DNA from: Clostridia bacterium
Lineage (GTDB): Bacteria > Bacillota > Clostridia > Christensenellales > Borkfalkiaceae
DNA: 12,615 bases
Assembly: GCA_900767495.1 (NCBI GenBank)
Contig: CAAFZH010000030.1
Span: 1 to 12,615 of the forward strand
Direction of reading: 5' to 3'
Part shown: in pieces, positions 6,911 through 12,615 of the stretch
How positions within the stretch are numbered: the stretch's first letter is position 1
Layout: each line of letters begins with the position of its first letter
Notes under the pieces: model-generated
The model's database searches: none
Seen by the model: the letters and a program-made list of their open reading frames with translations, nothing else
Told to the model about the DNA's origin: nothing
Made by a program: the position numbers and the translations under genes

Positions 6911-6957
6911 GCAGCAACCACGAAGATTACGTTTAAGCGCAATCATTCGTGGCTGAA
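6911..6957 (-). repeat. Long stem-loop containing a variant copy (D) of the dispersed repeat
   Basis: On the minus strand CAG-CCACGAA-T-GATTGCG pairs with CGTAATC-TTCGTGG-TTG-CTG around the loop CTTAAA, giving about 16 paired bases with one G-T pair and small bulges. The 5' arm, AGCCACGAATGATTGCGCTT, matches the repeat AGCCACAGGTGATTGCGTTT at all but four positions. No T-run follows, so this is not an ordinary terminator. It lies just beyond the stop codon at 6959. Confidence 0.6.
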
Positions 6958-6958
6958 A

Positions 6959-8101
6959 TCAACTTATTATTTCTTTTATCTTTTTAGCCTTTTCCACGTC
7001 CTGCTCGTTCATCGAGCCGCAATCTTTTAGATTACGCTTTATAGTGCCGCGGCGGGTAAAAATCGCGTCGAAAATACGCACTATCCACATAACGGGCAGT
7101 AAAAACGGGCATTTATTAAGCACGGGGTATCTTAATTTTAAGGATTTAAGCGGCGGAAACAACCTTTTTAACAAATATTTACGCTTGGTCTTTTGTACGC
7201 TTTCCGCGTCCGTCCCCATAAGCGCGCTCGATTTACCCGTGCCGTAAACTCCCCCGTCGAACAAAAAGTCGGTGAGAATTTCGCTTTCCTCGTCCATTTC
7301 GGCGTCGCCGAGCCAACAATCCGCCAACGCAACTATCTTTTTATCGAATTTTGCCGCGCCTATCTTCTCGAGTTCGGTATAAACGTATTCCTCGTCCATA
7401 TCCGTATGCTTTTTACGGAAAAGCCACACGTCGCACAAAGTTTTTACTCCGCAACCGCCGTGAATAAAATGCTTATAGGCGTGCGCTATCAAAAATATAT
7501 ATTCGTCCTCGGTTTTCAGCCGCATACGCGACGAGCCGTCCCCTACGGGAAAAGTCTTTTGCCAGAAATCGGTAAAATACCCCGCAAAGTCGGTAAGCGA
7601 CATAAGCGATTTGTGCGGCTCTATCGTAACGCCGCCCTCGGCGTGCCATACGTCGTGATCCGCCCCCACGCAGGAAGTATCCTGCTCCAGACCGCAACTC
7701 TTCAATGCCTCGCGCACGGCGGGCATATCCTCCTGCTTTACCAAAAAGTCTACGTCGCACGAAACGCGCATTTCCGGGTGAGGATAAAGCGCGCGCAATG
7801 TAGACCCTTTTATAGGCAGATATTCTATTTTGTTTTCGTCGAGTTTATCAAAAATCGCGCCTTGAAAAAATTCCTGCCTGACCTGCTGCCCGACCACGCT
7901 CGCAAAGCGTTGTTCCAAAAGGTTTTTGACCTCTTCGGGCGCAGACGACTTTTCGAGCGCGAAATGCGCAAACGACCACGCGTTTTGCATAGCGGTATAC
8001 CTGCAAAAATCTTTCCAATCGGAATAATTTTCGCACTCCGCCGTTTTACCGTTCAAAGCGCACTTTATCGCGTTTATAAAAAACTCTTTTTTTTCGTCCA
8101 T
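6959..8101 (-). CDS. Nucleotidyltransferase family protein (NTP_transf_5-like)
   Basis: Predicted member of the nucleotidyltransferase-fold family known as NTP_transf_5 or 'uncharacterised nucleotidyltransferase'. The product has 380 residues. The defining block is at 95-121: a GS motif (LPIKGSTLRALYP, 95-107), then CDVDFLV (115-121), whose D116 and D118 fit the metal-binding D-x-D pair. EPHKS (161-165) lies on the next expected strand. The N-terminal 90 residues are helical. The C-terminus is basic (KRKYLLKRLFPPLK, about 309-322) with a hydrophobic stretch that may touch the membrane. The real substrate of this family is not established; members often sit in sugar or cell-envelope gene clusters. 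The start codon is one base after the stop of the NahK-like kinase gene, with no strong ribosome site, so translational coupling is likely. Confidence 0.82.
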   Translation of the reverse strand: MDEKKEFFINAIKCALNGKTAECENYSDWKDFCRYTAMQNAWSFAHFALEKSSAPEEVKNLLEQRFASVVGQQVRQEFFQGAIFDKLDENKIEYLPIKGSTLRALYPHPEMRVSCDVDFLVKQEDMPAVREALKSCGLEQDTSCVGADHDVWHAEGGVTIEPHKSLMSLTDFAGYFTDFWQKTFPVGDGSSRMRLKTEDEYIFLIAHAYKHFIHGGCGVKTLCDVWLFRKKHTDMDEEYVYTELEKIGAAKFDKKIVALADCWLGDAEMDEESEILTDFLFDGGVYGTGKSSALMGTDAESVQKTKRKYLLKRLFPPLKSLKLRYPVLNKCPFLLPVMWIVRIFDAIFTRRGTIKRNLKDCGSMNEQDVEKAKKIKEIIS

Positions 8102-8102
8102 T

Positions 8103-9200
8103 TTAACAATATTTCCCGATAATCGCTTTCATTTCGTCGTAACGACCGATCATATCCTTTGCCAGCGCAAGTTGACATCTCGCTCTTATAAGATTATGTT
8201 CCTTGAAATCGGTTCTAAAATATAAATCGCCGTCGAGATAATCGGTTAAAAAGCGAAGACCGCATTCTACCGTCATTGTTATCGCGCCGAGTGCAAGCGT
8301 ATCTTTTTCCGCGCCGCAAAGCGAATCGCCCACCTTGGACAAAAATCCGCGCGCGAACGCCTCGTATTTACCCATATCGAGTTTGACGAGCGAAACGTCC
8401 TCTTCGTCCTCGTCGCAAGTGTTGGCGGTAAAGCGTATCGCGTCGCCGAAATCGAACCCTACAAGTCCCGGCATAACCGTATCGAGGTCGATAACCGACA
8501 AATGCTCGAAAGTGTATTTATCGAAAAGCACGTTGTTGCACTTGGTGTCGTTATGCGTAACCTTTAACGGCAACTTGCCCGCCCGTTGCATTTTATACAT
8601 TTTAGTGGCGGTATCTTCGAGATTTTTATATTCCGCCACTTCGCTTTTTACTCCGTCAATTCTGCCCGCGGCATTACGCTGTACCGAATTATCGAAATTT
8701 TTGTAGCGCATAACCGTATTATGGAAATGCGGAATGGCTATATTAAGTTTTTCTACCGGATAATCGGACAAATATTCCTGAAATTCGCCGAAAGCCTTAC
8801 CCGCCTCTTCGATAACTTTAAGATTGTTCGTTATATTGAAAGTAACCGAGTCGTCTATATACCTGCAACAACGCCAAAAGCCGCCGTCGGAGTCGGTTAT
8901 GTAGTATTTACCGCTTTCGGCGCACTGATAATGCAACACGAATCTCTTCGCACTTACGCCCGTGGACTTTATCTTGGCGCGGATATATTCCGTTACGCCG
9001 ACGATGTTGTCCATTACCTCTACGGGATTTTTAAACACGTAGGTGTTTATGCGTTGCAAAATATAGTCTTTAATTTCGCCGTCGCGGATAAAATACACCT
9101 TATAAGTGGTGTTGATATGCCCGTTGGTTACGAGTTCGAAACTACTGTACTCACCTGTGATGCCGAATTTACGGCAAACGTTTTCAATTTTCTTGTTCAT
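8103..9200 (-). CDS. APH-fold sugar kinase, similar to N-acetylhexosamine 1-kinase (NahK)
   Basis: Aminoglycoside-phosphotransferase/choline-kinase fold. The product has 365 residues. The N-terminal lobe has TNGHINTTYKV (25-35), a nucleotide-binding loop typical of NahK-type kinases, and YILQRINTYVFKNP (46-59), also very NahK-like. The Brenner motif HNDTKCNN (216-223) supplies catalytic D218, and VIDLDTVMPG (236-245) supplies the metal-binding Asp residues, followed by FDFGDAIRF (249-257). NahK phosphorylates GlcNAc/GalNAc at C1 in the lacto-N-biose/galacto-N-biose pathway for mucin and milk glycans, which suits the fucosidase nearby. Substrate identity is inference, since related kinases of unknown substrate exist. 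The gene heads a two-gene unit with the nucleotidyltransferase-fold gene. No Shine-Dalgarno site precedes its ATG; a TTGCTT-16-TATGTT pair just upstream would give a very short leader. Confidence 0.85.
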   Translation of the reverse strand: MNKKIENVCRKFGITGEYSSFELVTNGHINTTYKVYFIRDGEIKDYILQRINTYVFKNPVEVMDNIVGVTEYIRAKIKSTGVSAKRFVLHYQCAESGKYYITDSDGGFWRCCRYIDDSVTFNITNNLKVIEEAGKAFGEFQEYLSDYPVEKLNIAIPHFHNTVMRYKNFDNSVQRNAAGRIDGVKSEVAEYKNLEDTATKMYKMQRAGKLPLKVTHNDTKCNNVLFDKYTFEHLSVIDLDTVMPGLVGFDFGDAIRFTANTCDEDEEDVSLVKLDMGKYEAFARGFLSKVGDSLCGAEKDTLALGAITMTVECGLRFLTDYLDGDLYFRTDFKEHNLIRARCQLALAKDMIGRYDEMKAIIGKYC

Positions 9201-9272
9201 TGCTTTAACAGTTTAACATACTCAAACCGAAAAAGCAAGCAAAAGCCGAAAAAAAACACGTTTTTTATATAG

Positions 9273-9308
9273 TTTAGCCACAGGTGATTGCGTTTCGGAA
9301 TGAAACGC
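9273..9308 (+). repeat. Dispersed repeat, copy A, with attached hairpin
   Basis: TTTAGCCACAGGTGAT (9273-9288) continues TGCG and merges into a 7-bp hairpin GCGTTTC-GGAAT-GAAACGC (9290-9308). The first 16 bases are the exact inverted complement of 9710-9725 (copy B), on the other side of the tRNA gene. Between 9309 and 9420 I see nothing recognisable. Confidence 0.75.
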
Positions 9309-9420
9309 CCTGCAAAAAATGCACTCATAAGCGATTTACGATGGCAAAAATTTTACAAAATATTTTCTAACGCACTATTCCGTTGTAACCCGCGTTCGGA
9401 ATGCTCAAAAAATGATACGC

Positions 9421-9448
9421 AAAAATCCGACTGCGCATTTACAGTCGG
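9421..9448 (-). terminator. Second, distal terminator for the tRNA-Ala transcript
   Basis: On the minus strand CCGACTG (9448-9442) and CAGTCGG (9433-9427) form a 7-bp stem with an 8-nt loop, followed by A and five T. It is a backup to the stronger hairpin at 9461-9508. Confidence 0.6.
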
Positions 9449-9460
9449 GTTAGAAAAGAA

Positions 9461-9508
9461 TAAAAACTATCCGAATACCGCTTTTTAATACGGCGGTATT
9501 CGGATAGT
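9461..9508 (-). terminator. Terminator of the tRNA-Ala gene
   Basis: A perfect 16-bp stem, ACTATCCGAATACCGC with GCGGTATTCGGATAGT (9466-9481 and 9493-9508), with an 11-nt loop. Read on the minus strand it is followed by TTTTTATTC, a good T-run. On the plus strand no T-run follows. It starts 7 bases after the CCA end of the tRNA. Confidence 0.9.
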
Positions 9509-9515
9509 CCTTTCC

Positions 9516-9591
9516 TGGTGGAGTTAAAGGGATTCGAACCCTCGGCCTTTTGAATGCCATTCAAACGCGCTACCAACTGCGCCATAACCCC
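9516..9591 (-). tRNA. tRNA-Ala (anticodon GGC)
   Basis: A 76-nt cloverleaf read on the minus strand. The acceptor GGGGTTA pairs with TAACTCC (one G-T pair), discriminator A, and CCA is encoded. The D-arm is GCGC-AGTTGGTA-GCGC. The anticodon arm is TTTGA-ATGGCAT-TCAAA with U33 and anticodon GGC, which reads GCC/GCU alanine codons. The T-arm is GAGGG-TTCGAAT-CCCTT. It has its own promoter and two terminators, so it is a single-gene transcription unit. It lies between inverted copies of a short repeat (9273 and 9725). Confidence 0.96.
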
Positions 9592-9603
9592 GTCAGCGGT
9601 TAT

Positions 9604-9632
9604 ATTTTAACATATTTTGCAGTTGTTAGCAA
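9604..9632 (-). promoter_or_regulatory. Promoter of tRNA-Ala
   Basis: On the minus strand TTGCTA (9627-9632), a 17-bp spacer and TAAAAT (9604-9609), with TGT as an extended -10. The mature tRNA 5' end is 12 bases beyond the -10 hexamer, leaving a short 5' leader for RNase P to remove. Confidence 0.75.
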
Positions 9633-9705
9633 GCATTTTTAATCGCCTTTATGAAATTTTTATTTCTTATCGCCACCGATTTGCGGCAAAAATAGAATTT
9701 ACTGA

Positions 9706-9725
9706 CGCCATCACCTGTGGCTAAA
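9706..9725 (-). repeat. Dispersed repeat, copy B (inverted relative to copy A)
   Basis: Read on the minus strand this is TTTAGCCACAGGTGATGGCG, identical to copy A in 19 of 20 bases. It ends 35 bases before the feoA start. With copy A it brackets 453 bp containing the tRNA-Ala unit. No target-site duplication is evident outside the pair. Confidence 0.75.
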
Positions 9726-9760
9726 AGAATAAATTTAATTTTCGCGGCATAAAATGCGGT

Positions 9761-9982
9761 ATGAAACTATCGGCTGTAAGTGTGGGCAAGCCTTGCAAAA
9801 TAATCGGATTAAGCCTTGCCGAGAGCGATAAAGCGCGGCTTTGGGAACTAGGAATAGAGGTAAATTCCGTAATAAGCGTAGTAAAAATTTTCGTCGGGAA
9901 AACGCTGCTTATTTGCTGCGACGGCGCGCTTGCCGCCGTGGGAAAAGGCGTTGCGGACGGAACGGAGGTAGAGTACGTTTGA
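9761..9982 (+). CDS. feoA: FeoA-domain protein, ferrous iron transport accessory
   Basis: Small cytoplasmic SH3-like beta-barrel that partners FeoB in Fe2+ uptake. The product has 73 residues. The order of elements fits FeoA: LSAVSVGKPCKIIGL (3-17), a helix with ARLWELGIEVNSVISVV (25-41, the 'RL-x-x-LG-h-x-x-G' pattern with an unusual Asn in place of Gly), and the final strand GTEVEYV (67-73). Immediate context is decisive: feoB follows and its expected first codons overlap the end of feoA. No Shine-Dalgarno sequence precedes the ATG, and no clear promoter is seen between the repeat at 9725 and the gene, so either a weak site or a leaderless-type start must be assumed. No Fur-like operator is recognisable. 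Confidence 0.85.
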   Translation: MKLSAVSVGKPCKIIGLSLAESDKARLWELGIEVNSVISVVKIFVGKTLLICCDGALAAVGKGVADGTEVEYV

Positions 9983-11693
9983 CGTAGTTTTAGCGGGCAA
10001 CCCGAACGCGGGAAAGTCAACGCTTTTTAACGCTTTGAGCGGAAAAAACAGGAAAGTCGGCAATTGGCACGGCGTTACCGTAGACGAGGCGACGGCGTAT
10101 TTTCGCGTAGGCAAAAACGAGTATTCGGTTACGGATTTACCGGGGCTTTACACGGTTAAAGGCAGCAAAGACGAGGAGAAAGTTGCCGAAGAATTTTTAC
10201 GAAAAAACGAATATAAAGTTTTAACTGTAGTAGCCGACGCCGACACTTTAAAACGCGCCGTAAGGCTTGCCCGCGAATTGCAAGGCTACGGCAAGCGCGT
10301 GATTTTATTTATAAATTTTTACTCGGAATTTTTAAAGCGCGGAGGAGAAATCAACCTTGAAAAACTGTACGCCGCAACGGGTTTAACGGCGTTTTGCGGC
10401 GACGCGGTAAACCCCGCCGACGTAAACCTTTTTAAAAAATTTTTAGCGAATATTTTAACCTCGCCCGCCGTAGCCTCACCTAAAAACGGCGGCACGATTG
10501 CCGACGGCGAATATTATTTTCCGCCGAAACGGACGATAAAAACGGTTACGAAAGCGTATATCGCGTACCCTGTTTTCGCGGCGGTAATCGTAGGCGTGTT
10601 TTATCTCGCTTTCGGAAAATACTCGCCCGCGACTTTGCTTGCAAACGCTTTGTCCACGCTCGGCGAAAAACTTGCAGAATTATCGAAAATCGCTCTATAC
10701 AGGCGCGTAACGCCTTTCGTTTGCGGACTTGTTTGCGAGGGACTTATTACGGGGCTTTTTTCCGTACTCGCGTTTTTGCCGCAGATAACGGTGCTTTCGG
10801 CTTGCCTTACCGCGCTGGATTTATCGGGTTATCTTTCGCACGCGTCGGCGGTATCGGACGGAATACTCAATAAAGCGGGGTTAAGCGGACGAGCGGTTTA
10901 TTCGCTTATGAGCGGATTCGGTTGTACCGCCCTTGCCGCCGCGTCGTCGCTGTCCGTAAACGACGACGCGGTTAAAAAACGTGCGCTTATATGCTTGCCG
11001 CTGGTAAGTTGTTCGGCAAGAACGCCCGTCTACGTATACCTCACTTCGGCGTTATTTAAAGACCGCGCGTTTATAATTCTTGCCGCGATCTACCTGTTTT
11101 CGCTCGTCTTGCCCGTTATCCGCGCAAAACTTTTATATAAATTCGTATATAAAACGCCGCCGAAACCGCTGATTGCGGAAATCGCGCCCCTGCGCCCGCC
11201 GAAATTAAAAATACTGTTTAAATCCTTGCAAAACACGCTTAAATCGTTTATAATTAAATTAGGCACGGTAATAGTTTTATTGTCGGCTACGGTTTATATA
11301 TTAAAGTCGGTATCGCCCGACCTGCGCTTTTTAACGGGAAACGAAATAAGCGAATCTTTGCTTGCGTATGCAGGCAAGGCGTTTGCGGTATTACTAAAAC
11401 CCGTAGGCATAAGCGACTGGCGATTCGGAGCGGCAATCGGCTCGGGAATTTTCGCAAAAGAAGGCATAGCGGCAACGCTCGCCGCGCTTTTTCCGGGTGG
11501 AATTACCCTGAACGCCGCGCAAGGTTTAGGGTTGATAGCGTTTACCTACGCTTACACGCCCTGCCTTACCGCGCTTGCCGCGCTTAAAACTCAACTCGGG
11601 TTAAAATCCGCGATATTGCTCGCAGTATATCAACTGCTCTTCGCGGTGGTTTTTTCACACGCAATCTATCTTTTAACGCTGATTTTTATATGA
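9975..11693 (+). CDS. feoB: FeoB-type ferrous iron transporter, shortened, non-canonical start
   Basis: GTP-driven Fe2+ importer. Reading from ACG at 9975 gives 572 residues. Motifs: G1 GNPNAGKST (8-16), G2 WHGVTV (31-36), G3 DLPG (54-57). The G4 position reads NFYS (114-117), not NxxD. A first membrane helix begins near 193. Gate motifs are present: FLPQ (267-270), GFGC (314-317) and VSCSAR (344-349); YTPC is seen near the C-terminus. Usual FeoB has 650-770 residues with a GDI helical domain after the G domain; here only about 30 residues separate G domain and membrane, so GDI is missing. No ATG, GTG or TTG occurs in frame before G1; the first TTG (10035) would delete the P-loop. ACG at 9975 has GGAGGT five bases upstream and yields the normal N-terminus, so I prefer it over a +1 frameshift from feoA. 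Confidence 0.85.
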   Translation, partial: TFDVVLAGNPNAGKSTLFNALSGKNRKVGNWHGVTVDEATAYFRVGKNEYSVTDLPGLYTVKGSKDEEKVAEEFLRKNEYKVLTVVADADTLKRAVRLARELQGYGKRVILFINFYSEFLKRGGEINLEKLYAATGLTAFCGDAVNPADVNLFKKFLANILTSPAVASPKNGGTIADGEYYFPPKRTIKTVTKAYIAYPVFAAVIVGVFYLAFGKYSPATLLANALSTLGEKLAELSKIALYRRVTPFVCGLVCEGLITGLFSVLAFLPQITVLSACLTALDLSGYLSHASAVSDGILNKAGLSGRAVYSLMSGFGCTALAAASSLSVNDDAVKKRALICLPLVSCSARTPVYVYLTSALFKDRAFIILAAIYLFSLVLPVIRAKLLYKFVYKTPPKPLIAEIAPLRPPKLKILFKSLQNTLKSFIIKLGTVIVLLSATVYILKSVSPDLRFLTGNEISESLLAYAGKAFAVLLKPVGISDWRFGAAIGSGIFAKEGIAATLAALFPGGITLNAAQGLGLIAFTYAYTPCLTALAALKTQLGLKSAILLAVYQLLFAVVFSHAIYLLTLIFI

Positions 11694-12499
11694 AAACTTT
11701 TTATTCTAAAAAAGGCGAACGCCTTTCAAAAGAGATACTTAACGAATGTTCCGCAGAACTTACTTACGCCGCCGTTATGAAAATTTTACGCAAAAAAGAC
11801 GTAAAAATAAACGGCAAAAGGGTTTCTTCGGACGAAAAAACATCGGTCGGCGACGAAATAGTCGTTTATTATTCCGCGCCCGAGCGCAAGGTTAAAGAAC
11901 TTTATAAGTGCGACGATCTTCTCGCCGCGTACAAGCCCAAAGGCATAACTTCGGAGGATTTTTTCGCTTTGGTAAAAAGCGTTTACCCCTCGGCGTTTTT
12001 CACTCACCGTTTAGACAGGAACACCGACGGAATTATGCTGTTTGCGTTAAATCAAACGGCTTACGAAGAACTTTTGCGCGGGTTTAAAAACCGCACTTTC
12101 GACAAATACTACACCGCCGAAGTTTACGGAAAACCTCCAAAACAAAAAGACGAATTGACCGCGTATCTTAAAAAGGACGAGCAAAAATCACTCGTCCGAA
12201 TATCGCCCGTACCGAAAGACGGATATGAAAAAATAGTTACGGGATACGAAGTTATATCCTCTAAGGGAGAAACCTCGGTTTTAAAAGTCAAACTGATAAC
12301 GGGCAAGACTCACCAGATCCGCGCGCATCTCGCATTTTTAGGCTGCCCCATCATAGGCGACGGAAAGTACGGCGATAAGGCGATTAACAAGCGTTTCGGC
12401 GACAAGTATCAACGACTGACCTCTTCCGAAATAATTTTGCGGTTTTCCCCTATTTCACCTCTTTATCACCTTAATGGACTGTGTATAAAATATGAATAA
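11690..12499 (+). CDS. RluA-family 23S rRNA-type pseudouridine synthase
   Basis: Converts specific uridines in RNA (usually 23S rRNA) to pseudouridine in the cytoplasm. The product has 269 residues. An N-terminal S4 RNA-binding domain spans about 1-62 (LSKEILNEC...VKINGKRVSS...VGDEIVVYY). The catalytic domain carries the family motif HRLDRNTDG (106-114), with D109 as the catalytic Asp. GKTHQIRAHLAFLGCPIIGD, near 205-224, is the second RluA signature. The ATG overlaps the feoB stop as ATGA and has no separate ribosome site, so translation is coupled to feoB. It is the last gene of the operon, closed by the hairpin at 12508-12541. The target uridine cannot be told from sequence; RluC/RluD-like is a fair description. 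Confidence 0.93.
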   Translation: MKTFYSKKGERLSKEILNECSAELTYAAVMKILRKKDVKINGKRVSSDEKTSVGDEIVVYYSAPERKVKELYKCDDLLAAYKPKGITSEDFFALVKSVYPSAFFTHRLDRNTDGIMLFALNQTAYEELLRGFKNRTFDKYYTAEVYGKPPKQKDELTAYLKKDEQKSLVRISPVPKDGYEKIVTGYEVISSKGETSVLKVKLITGKTHQIRAHLAFLGCPIIGDGKYGDKAINKRFGDKYQRLTSSEIILRFSPISPLYHLNGLCIKYE

Positions 12500-12507
12500 T
12501 ATTAAAA

Positions 12508-12541
12508 ATGCGGGCGCAAGTCGTAAGACTTGCGCCCGCAT
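12508..12541. terminator. Bidirectional terminator between the feo operon and the right-edge gene
   Basis: ATGCGGGCGCAAGTC (12508-12522), loop GTAA, GACTTGCGCCCGCAT (12527-12541): a perfect 15-bp, GC-rich stem with a GNRA-type tetraloop. AG and five T follow on the plus strand, and five T follow on the minus strand (A run at 12504-12508). It can therefore end both the feo operon and the convergent gene. Confidence 0.88.
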
Positions 12542-12546
12542 AGTTT

Positions 12547-12615
12547 TTAGATATCTTCCACAAGGTAAAGAACGTACGTCATATTGAGCGTCGGCGAAAT
12601 ATCCCACGACTTAAG
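12547..12615 (-). CDS. 3' end of a minus-strand gene, product unknown (partial)
   Basis: The last 22 codons of a frame running in from the right edge and ending in TAA at 12547-12549, five bases from the bidirectional terminator. The visible residues include WDISPTLNMTYVLYLVED. The frame is open to the window edge, its codon use resembles the neighbours, and its stop is ideally placed before a terminator, which is why I call it coding. Function cannot be told. Confidence 0.55.
   Translation of the reverse strand, partial: LKSWDISPTLNMTYVLYLVEDI

Noticed and set aside
7193..8122. Plus-strand frame of 309 codons opposite the nucleotidyltransferase-fold gene
   Set aside because: Long only because codon bias in the real minus-strand gene removes stops; composition is rich in Arg, Phe and Val with no motifs, and the minus-strand protein carries clear family motifs.
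8586..9272. Plus-strand frame of 228 codons opposite the NahK-like kinase
   Set aside because: Antisense shadow; the minus-strand frame has the complete kinase motifs.
9273..9725. tRNA-borne integration site (attachment site) for a genomic island
   Set aside because: The repeats do not copy the tRNA 3' end, no integrase is nearby, and the tRNA is followed by its own terminators.
9975..9982. Programmed +1 frameshift at GTT TGA C as the main route to FeoB
   Set aside because: Kept only as an alternative: the purine-rich site is spaced for initiation at ACG and not for the prfB-type shift, and GTT to TTT re-pairing is poor in the first codon position.

Overview
The window looks like a chromosome segment of a Firmicutes/Clostridia-type bacterium, probably an uncultured gut lineage. 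I infer this from the Shine-Dalgarno sites (AGGAGG, GGAGGT, AGAGGTG), extended -10 promoters, many hairpin-plus-T-run terminators, AT-rich spacers, Na+-pump subunits, an FtsX-type ABC exporter and glycan-foraging genes. I see no integrase, transposase, phage gene or CRISPR array. Apart from a family of short dispersed repeats it reads as ordinary chromosome.

Layout. A GH29 alpha-L-fucosidase gene (minus strand, 142-1341) and an oadB-oadG-like pair (plus, 1639-2976) diverge from a 297-bp spacer. The spacer carries a good promoter for each side. Between the oadB promoter and oadB lies a structured leader that folds like a yybP-ykoY (Mn2+) riboswitch, ending in an intrinsic terminator that shares sequence with aptamer helix P1. 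After the pair comes a short run of hairpins (about 2990-3098), ending in a terminator, that may be a small RNA. A two-gene ABC exporter (minus, 3124-5678) follows, with a repeat-rich leader of about 190 nt. The 5.7-6.36 kb spacer is non-coding. A small uncharacterised helical protein (6360-6863), a nucleotidyltransferase-fold protein (6959-8101) and a NahK-like sugar kinase (8103-9200) come next, all on the minus strand, the last two 1 bp apart. A tRNA-Ala(GGC) gene with its own promoter and two terminators lies at 9516-9591, between inverted copies of a short repeat. The last block is a plus-strand feoA-feoB-rluA-type operon (9761-12499) closed by a strong hairpin. The final 69 bases hold the 3' end of a minus-strand gene.

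How the genes may fit together. The fucosidase and the NahK-like kinase both suit use of host mucin or milk glycans. OadB/OadG couple decarboxylation to Na+ export, although no alpha subunit is present here. FeoA/FeoB import Fe2+. The most unusual points are the riboswitch-like leader on oadB, the absence of any ATG, GTG or TTG start before the Walker A motif of feoB (an ACG sits at the expected place behind GGAGGT), the shortened FeoB with a degenerate G4 motif, and the TAGCCACAGGTGATTGCG repeat family.
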